Origin: a virus
DNA: 22,569 bases
IMG/VR virus record: IMGVR_UViG_3300007538_000213
Span: 1-22,569 of that record
Reading direction: 5' to 3' (one strand)
Part shown: positions 7,162-14,287 of the stretch, piece after piece
Numbering within the stretch: position 1 is the first letter of the stretch
Layout: each line of letters begins with the position of its first letter
Program-made: the position numbers and the translations under genes
Notes under the pieces: generated by a model
What the model was told of the DNA's origin: nothing
Databases searched by the model: none
The model's input: the letters and a program-made list of their open reading frames with translations, nothing else

Positions 7162-9680
7162 TGATTGAGCGTCGTCGTCCGATACTATCGGCTATCGCAA
7201 ATAGGAAGATGTTCATGGGCGGGGGTCTGGCGACCCCTATGCCGCAGCCGACGTATATGGACCTGATGCCGCAGCAGATGGGCCTCCCGCGAGAGGCGCA
7301 AGGCATTATGGCCTCGTCCCAGCCCTTGGTCGATGCTATCGCTAGCGATGCTAACAACCCCTATGGCGGTGATACACTGTCCATGGCCCAGGGTGGTGTG
7401 GCCAAGTTTCAACGGGGTGGTGTTCAGTATGATCCGGCCACTGCCGTCACACGCGCTCAGAGAACTCGTTCTGAAAACCTTCAGACACTGTTTCCTCCCG
7501 AAAGAGCCGCCGGTCTATTGGATCAAATCGGCATTGGAAAAGGCCCGGGAGAGCTTTACTCGGATGAACCGTCGTTTACACGTAGGATGGTGGGCATGAT
7601 TCCGGGTCGAGCAGGGACAGCTTTGGAAGGCGCCGCAGAAGTGGGAGAAACAATCGGCAACGTTGTTGACTCTTTCTTAGGCGCACGATTCCGTGGTCAA
7701 AAAAACATCTTATCATATCTCTTCAGCGAGGAAGAGGAGGCTTCCGGTCGAAGCTTGAACGAGCGATATGGCCTTACAGAAATACTGTCTCGTATTTCCC
7801 CTGAATTGAAACAACAGAATCCCAATATCGAACGGGACATATTGGAGATTGGGGCTAACCTGATCGGGAAAACAGGATCTCAGCAAGAGTTTATGGAAGC
7901 GGTTGCCGATCAATACGCCAAGCAGCAAGAGGCCGGTTACGCAGCCGCCATGGCAGATGTCAATCGTGGACAAGTGGACGCAGTTTCAGACGAAGGATTT
8001 CCCGCACCGCAGCAGCCCGGCGATATCGTGATGCCTGGTGATGAAGGTGAGTTCTATCGAGAGGAGCTGAACAAGAAGATTGATGAGTACCGTGTTGCTA
8101 TGAGCCAAGGTCCAGAGGCTCAAATGAAGTTTGCTCAAGATCTTTCTGCGGACTCCGGCTTCTCGCAAGCTTTCAAAGACGAGGTCTTTCAGTCAGCGGA
8201 CGTGGGACCTCCTGTAAACGTCGGCAGATCTGTAGAAAGCGACTTTCCGGGCTTGGTTCCCACAAGTCCGGAAAGCGACTTTGAGGGCTTAGTTCCTATA
8301 AGCGAAGAGGAAGAAGCCACAGTACCACGTCCCAAAGAGAAGCCTCCCGTTCCGGACATCGCCCAAGGACAAACCGCCGCTACCGTAGACACAGCGCCTT
8401 CGGCAACGGGCGAGACAACGCCTGACACTTCCGCCCCCGCACAGGTGGCCAAAGCTTTCGATAAACCCATGACGAAGCCGGAAGCTGAGAAGACTATTGA
8501 GGATTATAAAAAAGATTTTATGAAAGCCATGCCCGAATACGATGGTGTGTCGGAAGAAGAAAAGGGATATCGGTTTATTGAAGCTGGTCTACGCGTGATG
8601 GCTGGGCAAAGCCCCAACGCGATTGAAAACATCGCAAATGGTCTTAAAGGGCTGGGCGCAGAGTTCGCTAAGGACGAAAAAGAGAAACGCGCCTACGACC
8701 GGCAAGTTGACTTGTCCGCCGCTAACTACGCTTTAGGCGCGATAGCCAAGGATGTCGCACAAGATCGTGCTGATGAAAGGAACCGGATTATCATGTACGA
8801 CATGACCGATCCGAAGAATCCTAAAGCCGTTTCTGTTGGAATGGATGAAATTATAGCAAACGATGGCAAACTTCCTGATAATCTTGTCGGCGAAAAAATT
8901 ATGTCCGCAAAGGTCAAAGCGGCAAATGATGCGACGGTAAGGTTACGGACGTTGCTTAGTGAAAACGCAAAGTCAATGCGTATCACTGCTACGGAAGCCA
9001 AGGATCTTAGAGATAGTTTGGGCAAGGCTCGAGAGTCTTTTGTTAGCGGCGAGAGCGGAATCCAGCTTCTTTCTCAAGTTAAAGCTAGGGTTGCAGCAGG
9101 GGGCGTTACAGGCTTTGGAGCCGCCGGCAAAGAATTAATCCGTCAGGCTTTTGCTGCTGCTGGTAAACAAGATCTACTGGGACAAAAATACAAAAACCTG
9201 TCAGAAGCTAGAGAAGAAATTCGTCGTGCTTTCCAAGCCTTGATACCGATCAGTCTTGGTTCTACTCAAACTGCGAACTCAATTTCAAACCGAGACGTTC
9301 AATTCTTGGCAGATGCTTATGTAAATTCTGGTTTCTTGGAAAACGGGGTATTTAGTTTTACAACGGTGAACGACGAAACGTTAGGGCAGCAGCTTGAAGG
9401 AGCCATTGGTAAGTTCCGAGACAGGCAAAAAGAAGGTTTAGCGGACTATGATCGTGTCTTGTCTCGCATAAACTCAGCGGAACAAGCCTTTCAGGACGCT
9501 AGGGGCTCTGGGATATTTGTTTCTCCTGGGCCGTTTACCTCATCTTATTTTGATCCTATTACCAAAGAGATTGATCCTTACGCTCAAAAAACGAGAGCTG
9601 TCTTAGAAGGCCGAACAGCAAAACCCGTTTTTACCTACGAGTTTAAAGATGGTGTTTATCGACGTGTTCCAGCGAGGTAG
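7161..9680 (+). CDS. Large virion protein, likely internal/tail structural (839 aa)
   Basis: It starts at the ATG of a TGATG overlap with GGGAG about 7 bases upstream. The N-terminus carries RKMFMGGG, then ASSQPLVDAIASDA and GGDTLSMAQGGVAKFQRGG, glycine-rich motifs recurring in uncharacterised marine phage virion proteins. Residues about 110-280 look helical. Residues about 355-460 are acidic and Pro/Thr/Ala-rich, probably disordered, and contain a tandem 12-residue duplication (ESDFPGLVPTSP then ESDFEGLVPISE). The C-terminal half (about 465-839) is charged and helical, and may be the folded body. No lytic transglycosylase or protease motif was found by reading. With the next gene it forms the pair of largest proteins in the block, a position often taken by ejection proteins in podoviruses; that role is inference. 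Confidence 0.65.
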   Translation: MIERRRPILSAIANRKMFMGGGLATPMPQPTYMDLMPQQMGLPREAQGIMASSQPLVDAIASDANNPYGGDTLSMAQGGVAKFQRGGVQYDPATAVTRAQRTRSENLQTLFPPERAAGLLDQIGIGKGPGELYSDEPSFTRRMVGMIPGRAGTALEGAAEVGETIGNVVDSFLGARFRGQKNILSYLFSEEEEASGRSLNERYGLTEILSRISPELKQQNPNIERDILEIGANLIGKTGSQQEFMEAVADQYAKQQEAGYAAAMADVNRGQVDAVSDEGFPAPQQPGDIVMPGDEGEFYREELNKKIDEYRVAMSQGPEAQMKFAQDLSADSGFSQAFKDEVFQSADVGPPVNVGRSVESDFPGLVPTSPESDFEGLVPISEEEEATVPRPKEKPPVPDIAQGQTAATVDTAPSATGETTPDTSAPAQVAKAFDKPMTKPEAEKTIEDYKKDFMKAMPEYDGVSEEEKGYRFIEAGLRVMAGQSPNAIENIANGLKGLGAEFAKDEKEKRAYDRQVDLSAANYALGAIAKDVAQDRADERNRIIMYDMTDPKNPKAVSVGMDEIIANDGKLPDNLVGEKIMSAKVKAANDATVRLRTLLSENAKSMRITATEAKDLRDSLGKARESFVSGESGIQLLSQVKARVAAGGVTGFGAAGKELIRQAFAAAGKQDLLGQKYKNLSEAREEIRRAFQALIPISLGSTQTANSISNRDVQFLADAYVNSGFLENGVFSFTTVNDETLGQQLEGAIGKFRDRQKEGLADYDRVLSRINSAEQAFQDARGSGIFVSPGPFTSSYFDPITKEIDPYAQKTRAVLEGRTAKPVFTYEFKDGVYRRVPAR
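8235..8306 (+). repeat. Tandem duplication, two 36-base units within the 839-aa virion gene
   Basis: Two adjacent 36-base units both begin GAAAGCGACTTT and encode ESDFPGLVPTSP and ESDFEGLVPISE. The units differ mostly at third positions and near their ends, so the duplication is not brand new and the amino acid pattern has been kept. It sits in an acidic, Pro/Thr/Ala-rich, probably disordered linker. It could be a short binding motif in two copies. Confidence 0.75.
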
Positions 9681-9685
9681 CGGCA

Positions 9686-12600
9686 ATGGCTATTATTAGC
9701 GTAGAAACGCCCGATGGCATCAAGAAGGTTGAAATTGAGGGCGATGCTCCCACAGAAGAGGAAGAACTGTTAATACAACAGACGTTTTTTTCTGATGACG
9801 CTCCGGCTCCATCTGGACCTCCAGACCCCGCTACAACACCTTACAGTGAATTAAAAGCTTACTATCAAGCACAGGAATCCACTGACGAGGTATCCGACAT
9901 CGCCCCCACGGTTGAGGGACAGGTTACCGACTCTGGTGTTCGCTATGAGTTTGGTAAAAGGGACACCGCTCAAGAACAAGAAGAGTTCCTGACTCGGGTC
10001 TATGGCCCAGACTCTTTTGTCAAGGACAACCGTGGCCGATATCTTCTGAACCTAGATAACATTTCGCCAGAGGTAAAAGCCCGGCAGAACTTGCCTGATG
10101 AAGGTGGGCTCATGTGGTTCAACAAGCCGGGCGGAGGCTTCTTAGGCCTTTTCGACATGCCCGACATTGTTGAGTTTGGAGGTCGATATCGAGGCGAGCT
10201 TATTGGTGGAACGGCAGCGGCGCTGGCAACAACTGGCGTTGGTTTGCTGCCAGCCTCTATTTTAATAGGTCTGGGCGCTGGCGCTGGTAAAGGGTTTGAT
10301 GAACTTCAGGAGTACGTGCAGGGAACGCAGCGGCAAACTCCTGATGAAATCTACGGCGATGTGGCGACAGCAGCCGCGTATAACGCTGGCGGTAATCTTA
10401 TCGTTGGTGGTGCAATACGAACTGTTGGTAAACTCATTCGAGGTCCTGGTAATCCGGACGCGCAAGTTATTTCTGATCTTATGGATCAAGGCCTTTCTGC
10501 ATCCGCAGCGAAAGCGGCAGCGGTTCAGATGCAAAGAACGCAGACTAGAGAGGCCATAAAAGGTGGCGCACGGCCCACGATCCAAGAAGCAACCGGCAAA
10601 TCCGTTCTTGGTCGTATACAGGCTATTCAGGAATCTATCTTCCCGAACAAGAAAGCCGCACGCGCTAATCGCAAGTACGTGCAAGACCTTATTCAGAAAT
10701 ACAAAAGCGGTGAGCTTAGTGATGAGGCTTTCGGAGCCGCGCTTGATCAAAACGTAAAAGACGTTTCGCGCTTGATAAGTGGCGCGATGAAGGATCCTGA
10801 CGAGGCTGTTAAGCTGGCTAATCAGCAGCTTCGTGACGTTATTGAGCAAGAGATGAATCTGTTGAAACAGGTTTACACAACTGGGGACGAGACTGCTGCC
10901 GCGTTCCAGAATGAGATGACGCGCATGGTTCGTCTTTGGCAGAACAATAACAAGGAACTGTACGACAACGCTTCTAATTTAATGGACGATGTCCGTCTGT
11001 TTAACGCAGATGATTTGATACAAACCGTTAATGCTCAACTGAAAGCCCCACTGGCGGCAGAGCAGGGTCTGGCTAATAACCCTGTGTATCAGTACATCCT
11101 TAACAAGACAGATGATTATACTCTAGGCGAGCTTCAGGCTCTTCGATCAGCGGTTCAAAACTCTCGTAGCGGAAGTCTGGTTGGAGACGTTACAGACAAT
11201 CAGTTGAAGGGTCTGTCCGACAAGCTCGATGACATGTTTAACACTGCTGAGTTGAAAATTAACGAACTTAAAGTTCTTGCCGAGAATGGCCAGTTAACTT
11301 ATCAGCAAATAGGTAAGGCCGCTCCAACTTCTCCGGAAGGGGCTCAATTAGGATTTGATATATCCGGAAGACAATTTCTTACGGACACGGATGCAGCCGC
11401 GTTTGCAAAACAACTTGCCAATGGCTTGGTGAAGTTTAAAGACGCTCAGAAACACTACAAAGATGGCGCGGAGATATTCAAAACCGGCGCTATGAACATG
11501 CTCAACCAGAACATCAAGGAAGGCTACTTTGCCGACCTCAGTTCTGTTGTTGAGGCTGTAGTGCAGCCGGGTAAACCGCAACTTCTTCTTAACTATCTAA
11601 AAGGTGTTACACCGAACGCAACAGTGCGCGGCGCAATGCAGAGCATTCCAGAAACTCAGTGGAATGCGATGGCCAATGCTGCACGTCAAGGGAACATAAC
11701 AGAAGTTAATCGTCTTCTTGGGGCAAATTTTCCTGAGTTGGCTGGCGGAGGCTCCGCCGCACAAAAAGCCTTGTCCAAGATTGGGCTTGGTTTTCGTCCT
11801 CCGAAATTTATCGAATCACTGCCACAGAACGATCCGTATCGTCAGCGTGTTCTTGGAGAGCTTGCAGACACGTTTCAGCTTCATGCCGACGATGCCACAG
11901 CCGCAGCGGCTGGGACGGCACACAGGGATGTCGCTCGACAAGCGTTGGCAAGCACCTGGATAAAAAGCACGGTTCAACAAGCAAATGACTTGGGCGTTTT
12001 CGACCCCGCAGCATTTCGTAGATCGTTTGATAGCTTGGGTAAGGAAGTTCAAGATGCTTTGTTTGGCCAAGCAGAAGCTAGAAGACTTAACGGTGTTTTA
12101 AAAGATTTTGCACTGGTGGCACCTGATCCGGTGAGGGGTGGATTCCGGTTTGGGTCTGTTGCTCCATCGTCTATTACAAACCCAAACATGCGTAACATTG
12201 TGCAAAGTTTGCAGGCGGATGTGGCCGAAGCGCAGGCGCAAAGTTCTAGCGCATTGTTTAACGCTGTGAAAACAGGGCGGATAGACGATGCCGATGCGCT
12301 GGTTCAAGCGGCAGTAAAAGATCCAAAGCTTGTAGACGAGCTTATCAACAAAGTCCCTTCGTATAACTTAGACGAGCCCTTTGGACTGAAGGACGCCATG
12401 ATGTCTCGGATTATCCGAGAAGCGTTTCCAAAAGGGATTACAGAGGAAGCTGTGGCCTCCGGTGCTTGGAGAGATGCCATGGCAGCGTCCATCACCAACC
12501 TTAATCAAAGAGGCTCTTTGTCGAAGGTTCTTGGGCAGGATGTTGTTCGAGACTTGGTGAAGCTGACCAAGATTCCAGTTGGTGATCAGGCACTCAAGGG

Positions 12601-13138
12601 CAAAGGTGGTCTAGCCGCCCCCACGTATGTCGCCGGTTTGGGTGTTGCTTTGATCGCCAACCCTGCGGCAACGATTCCTTCCGTTGCTGGTATATTCCTC
12701 AGTTCTAGGATATTGCGAAACAAAACCTTTCTTAATTTGCTGACACGTCCAAACATCAGGGCTGGAGAACTGAAGAAAGGTATAAGAGCTTTGGCTGATG
12801 ATCTTATGGCCAAGGCTAAAGCAGATGGCGTGACACTGACCCGACAGCAAGCTACGGCAGAAGCAAAGAAGCAGCTTGGTAATCTGAGCGTGTTCCGGCG
12901 TCAGGTTAATGACGTTATTGGCAAAGAGCTTCGTCTGATAAGCTCCACATACGCTTCAGGGTCGCTTGATTCGGACACGCGTCGAGAAATAGGCGAGACA
13001 GTGTCTCAAGGCATAGAGGCAGTGCGTCCCGTTGTTCAGGATATTCAGCAGCAGATTCCGGCTGCGGCACAAGCGGCGCAAGAAATGAATCCTCTACGAC
13101 AGCAAGAAATTAACAAGCTCATGACAGGACGACCCTAA
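9686..13138 (+). CDS. Very large internal virion/DNA-ejection-type protein (1150 aa)
   Basis: An SD-like GAGGT lies about 8 bases before the ATG, across a 5-base gap from the previous stop. The N-terminus (ISVETPDGIKKVEIEGDAPT, then a Glu-rich helix) resembles the start of large virion proteins in marine phages. Residues about 171-200 are Gly/Ala/Leu-rich and hydrophobic (GGTAAALATTGVGLLPASIL), and a second such stretch lies near 975-1005 (YVAGLGVALIANPAATIPSV). Between them the protein is long, helical and charged, and the C-terminus is Gln/Ala-rich. Its size, helical content and two possible membrane-contacting segments recall internal core proteins that leave the virion with DNA, such as the class of T7 gp16, but I see no transglycosylase motif. 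The role is inferred from architecture and from position just before the endolysin. Confidence 0.65.
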   Translation: MAIISVETPDGIKKVEIEGDAPTEEEELLIQQTFFSDDAPAPSGPPDPATTPYSELKAYYQAQESTDEVSDIAPTVEGQVTDSGVRYEFGKRDTAQEQEEFLTRVYGPDSFVKDNRGRYLLNLDNISPEVKARQNLPDEGGLMWFNKPGGGFLGLFDMPDIVEFGGRYRGELIGGTAAALATTGVGLLPASILIGLGAGAGKGFDELQEYVQGTQRQTPDEIYGDVATAAAYNAGGNLIVGGAIRTVGKLIRGPGNPDAQVISDLMDQGLSASAAKAAAVQMQRTQTREAIKGGARPTIQEATGKSVLGRIQAIQESIFPNKKAARANRKYVQDLIQKYKSGELSDEAFGAALDQNVKDVSRLISGAMKDPDEAVKLANQQLRDVIEQEMNLLKQVYTTGDETAAAFQNEMTRMVRLWQNNNKELYDNASNLMDDVRLFNADDLIQTVNAQLKAPLAAEQGLANNPVYQYILNKTDDYTLGELQALRSAVQNSRSGSLVGDVTDNQLKGLSDKLDDMFNTAELKINELKVLAENGQLTYQQIGKAAPTSPEGAQLGFDISGRQFLTDTDAAAFAKQLANGLVKFKDAQKHYKDGAEIFKTGAMNMLNQNIKEGYFADLSSVVEAVVQPGKPQLLLNYLKGVTPNATVRGAMQSIPETQWNAMANAARQGNITEVNRLLGANFPELAGGGSAAQKALSKIGLGFRPPKFIESLPQNDPYRQRVLGELADTFQLHADDATAAAAGTAHRDVARQALASTWIKSTVQQANDLGVFDPAAFRRSFDSLGKEVQDALFGQAEARRLNGVLKDFALVAPDPVRGGFRFGSVAPSSITNPNMRNIVQSLQADVAEAQAQSSSALFNAVKTGRIDDADALVQAAVKDPKLVDELINKVPSYNLDEPFGLKDAMMSRIIREAFPKGITEEAVASGAWRDAMAASITNLNQRGSLSKVLGQDVVRDLVKLTKIPVGDQALKGKGGLAAPTYVAGLGVALIANPAATIPSVAGIFLSSRILRNKTFLNLLTRPNIRAGELKKGIRALADDLMAKAKADGVTLTRQQATAEAKKQLGNLSVFRRQVNDVIGKELRLISSTYASGSLDSDTRREIGETVSQGIEAVRPVVQDIQQQIPAAAQAAQEMNPLRQQEINKLMTGRP

Positions 13139-13590
13139 TGAAGCTTTCCGACCACTTTACCCTGAGTGAACTCACGAGATCCGATACCGCCACACGGCAC
13201 GGCATCGACAATGAACCAGGGGACATGGAAGTTGAGAACCTGATTATGGTCTGTGACCGGATTCTTGAGCCTGTTCGCAACCACTACGGCATTCCGTTCG
13301 TCCCGAACAGCGGCTTCCGTAGCTTGGAACTGAACCGAAAGATTGGATCGTCCGACAAATCGCAGCATGTAAAGGGCGAAGCGGTAGACTTTGAAGTGCC
13401 GGGCATCCCGAATAAGGAAGTCGCACTATGGGTCAAGGACAACTGCGAGTTCGACCAGCTCATACTGGAGTTCTACAAGGAAGGTGTTCCTGACTCCGGC
13501 TGGGTGCATTGCAGCTACACGATTGCTAAAGAGAATCGAAAGTCTGCGCGTGTCTTTGATGGCCGAACTTGGAGCGCGTTAGATGGCTGA
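13138..13590 (+). CDS. Endolysin, peptidase M15 family (150 aa)
   Basis: This is a zinc peptidase of the M15 fold, expected to cut peptide bonds in host peptidoglycan at the end of infection. The diagnostic metal motif is present: SQH77VKGEAVD84 (H-x6-D) with the third ligand in GWVH124CSY. The LILEFY element (E111) and the SGFRSLELN stretch (about residues 58-66) fit M15_3/DUF882-like phage enzymes. At 150 residues it is a single catalytic domain with no binding domain and no signal peptide, so export would need a holin. It overlaps the previous gene as TAATG and the next gene by 8 bases. No holin or spanin was recognised nearby. A structural peptidase is a less likely alternative. Confidence 0.88.
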   Translation: MKLSDHFTLSELTRSDTATRHGIDNEPGDMEVENLIMVCDRILEPVRNHYGIPFVPNSGFRSLELNRKIGSSDKSQHVKGEAVDFEVPGIPNKEVALWVKDNCEFDQLILEFYKEGVPDSGWVHCSYTIAKENRKSARVFDGRTWSALDG

Positions 13591-14287
13591 ACCGTATCAA
13601 GATCTTGGCGGATATAAACGCAATCAGTCTGTACCCGGCGTTGATGTCCGTCAGTTTTCCGTGCAGACACCGCAGAAAGGCATACCCATATCCGCAGGCA
13701 TACTTGGCGGACAGGGGGATTTGCTTAGACTTTTCGGAAACTATGGCCAATCATCCGTTGAAGTTACCCCACAAGCAATGGGCATTCCTCAAGAAGCCAT
13801 CGACTTCTTTCGCTTACAAAATCAACAACAAGAATCAAAGTCCTACAATGTGGGCATCACAGCATTCTTTCCGCCCGGTGCCGTCCCTGAGTTTATGGAA
13901 AACGTTCTTCGACCAACGCAAGCAAGAGCAAGCTTTGGTCAAACGCGGCAATCTTTCAGGAACATATACGGCCAAGAGCAATCTATGTCTGACCGCAGGC
14001 GAGGCATAGGTGGGCAGGCTGTACTGTTTGATGGCCCTACCGTGGACGTTGAATATAAAGAACCAAACAAGTTCGACAGAATGTTTAAGGGTTCAATTAA
14101 AGGCCTTCCGATACAGGACGCACTTCTCAACCTCGAAGCATCTAGGCAGTTAAATGAGGGGCGTCCTGATAGAACCTCATATGGCGGCTCGCTTAATGTT
14201 CCGGTTGAAAGAGGTATTGTATCTTTATCTGGATCTAGAAACCCTGAAGAATCCAGAGTTAGACTCGGATTCAAAATGCCTCTTTAG
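13583..14287 (+). CDS. Hypothetical protein, last gene of the late block (234 aa)
   Basis: It starts inside the last codons of the endolysin gene (8-base overlap) with TTGGAG about 9 bases upstream. The first 60 residues are polar with a DVRQFSVQTP stretch; the middle (about 60-190) is Gln/Arg-rich. The last 35 or so residues form two or three alternating strands (YGGSLNVPVERGIVSLSGSR, then RVRLGFKMPL), which looks like beta-hairpins, perhaps of a barrel or virion beta domain. No signal peptide, membrane helix or enzyme motif is visible, so it is not an obvious holin. Position beside the endolysin would fit a lysis accessory or a late virion protein. I do not recognise the family. Its stop codon directly abuts the stop codon of the opposing polymerase gene. 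Confidence 0.65.
   Translation: MAEPYQDLGGYKRNQSVPGVDVRQFSVQTPQKGIPISAGILGGQGDLLRLFGNYGQSSVEVTPQAMGIPQEAIDFFRLQNQQQESKSYNVGITAFFPPGAVPEFMENVLRPTQARASFGQTRQSFRNIYGQEQSMSDRRRGIGGQAVLFDGPTVDVEYKEPNKFDRMFKGSIKGLPIQDALLNLEASRQLNEGRPDRTSYGGSLNVPVERGIVSLSGSRNPEESRVRLGFKMPL
14249..14272. terminator. Candidate bidirectional terminator hairpin between converging operons
   Basis: The arms GAATCC and GGATTC pair perfectly. Just inside them GAGT pairs with ACTC, leaving one bulged A and a TAG loop, so the stem has about 10 pairs. It lies within the last codons of the 234-aa gene and 15 bases beyond the polymerase stop on the other strand. It is followed on plus by AAAATGCCTCTTT and on minus by TTCAGGGTTTC, so neither side has a strong T-run. 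It is the only terminator-like structure I see at this convergence. Efficiency is uncertain. Confidence 0.4.

Noticed and set aside
10262-10849. 195-codon open frame on the minus strand
   Set aside because: It lies wholly within the 1150-aa virion gene, has no credible RBS or family pattern, and its Cys/Arg/Leu-rich composition is typical of an antisense shadow.
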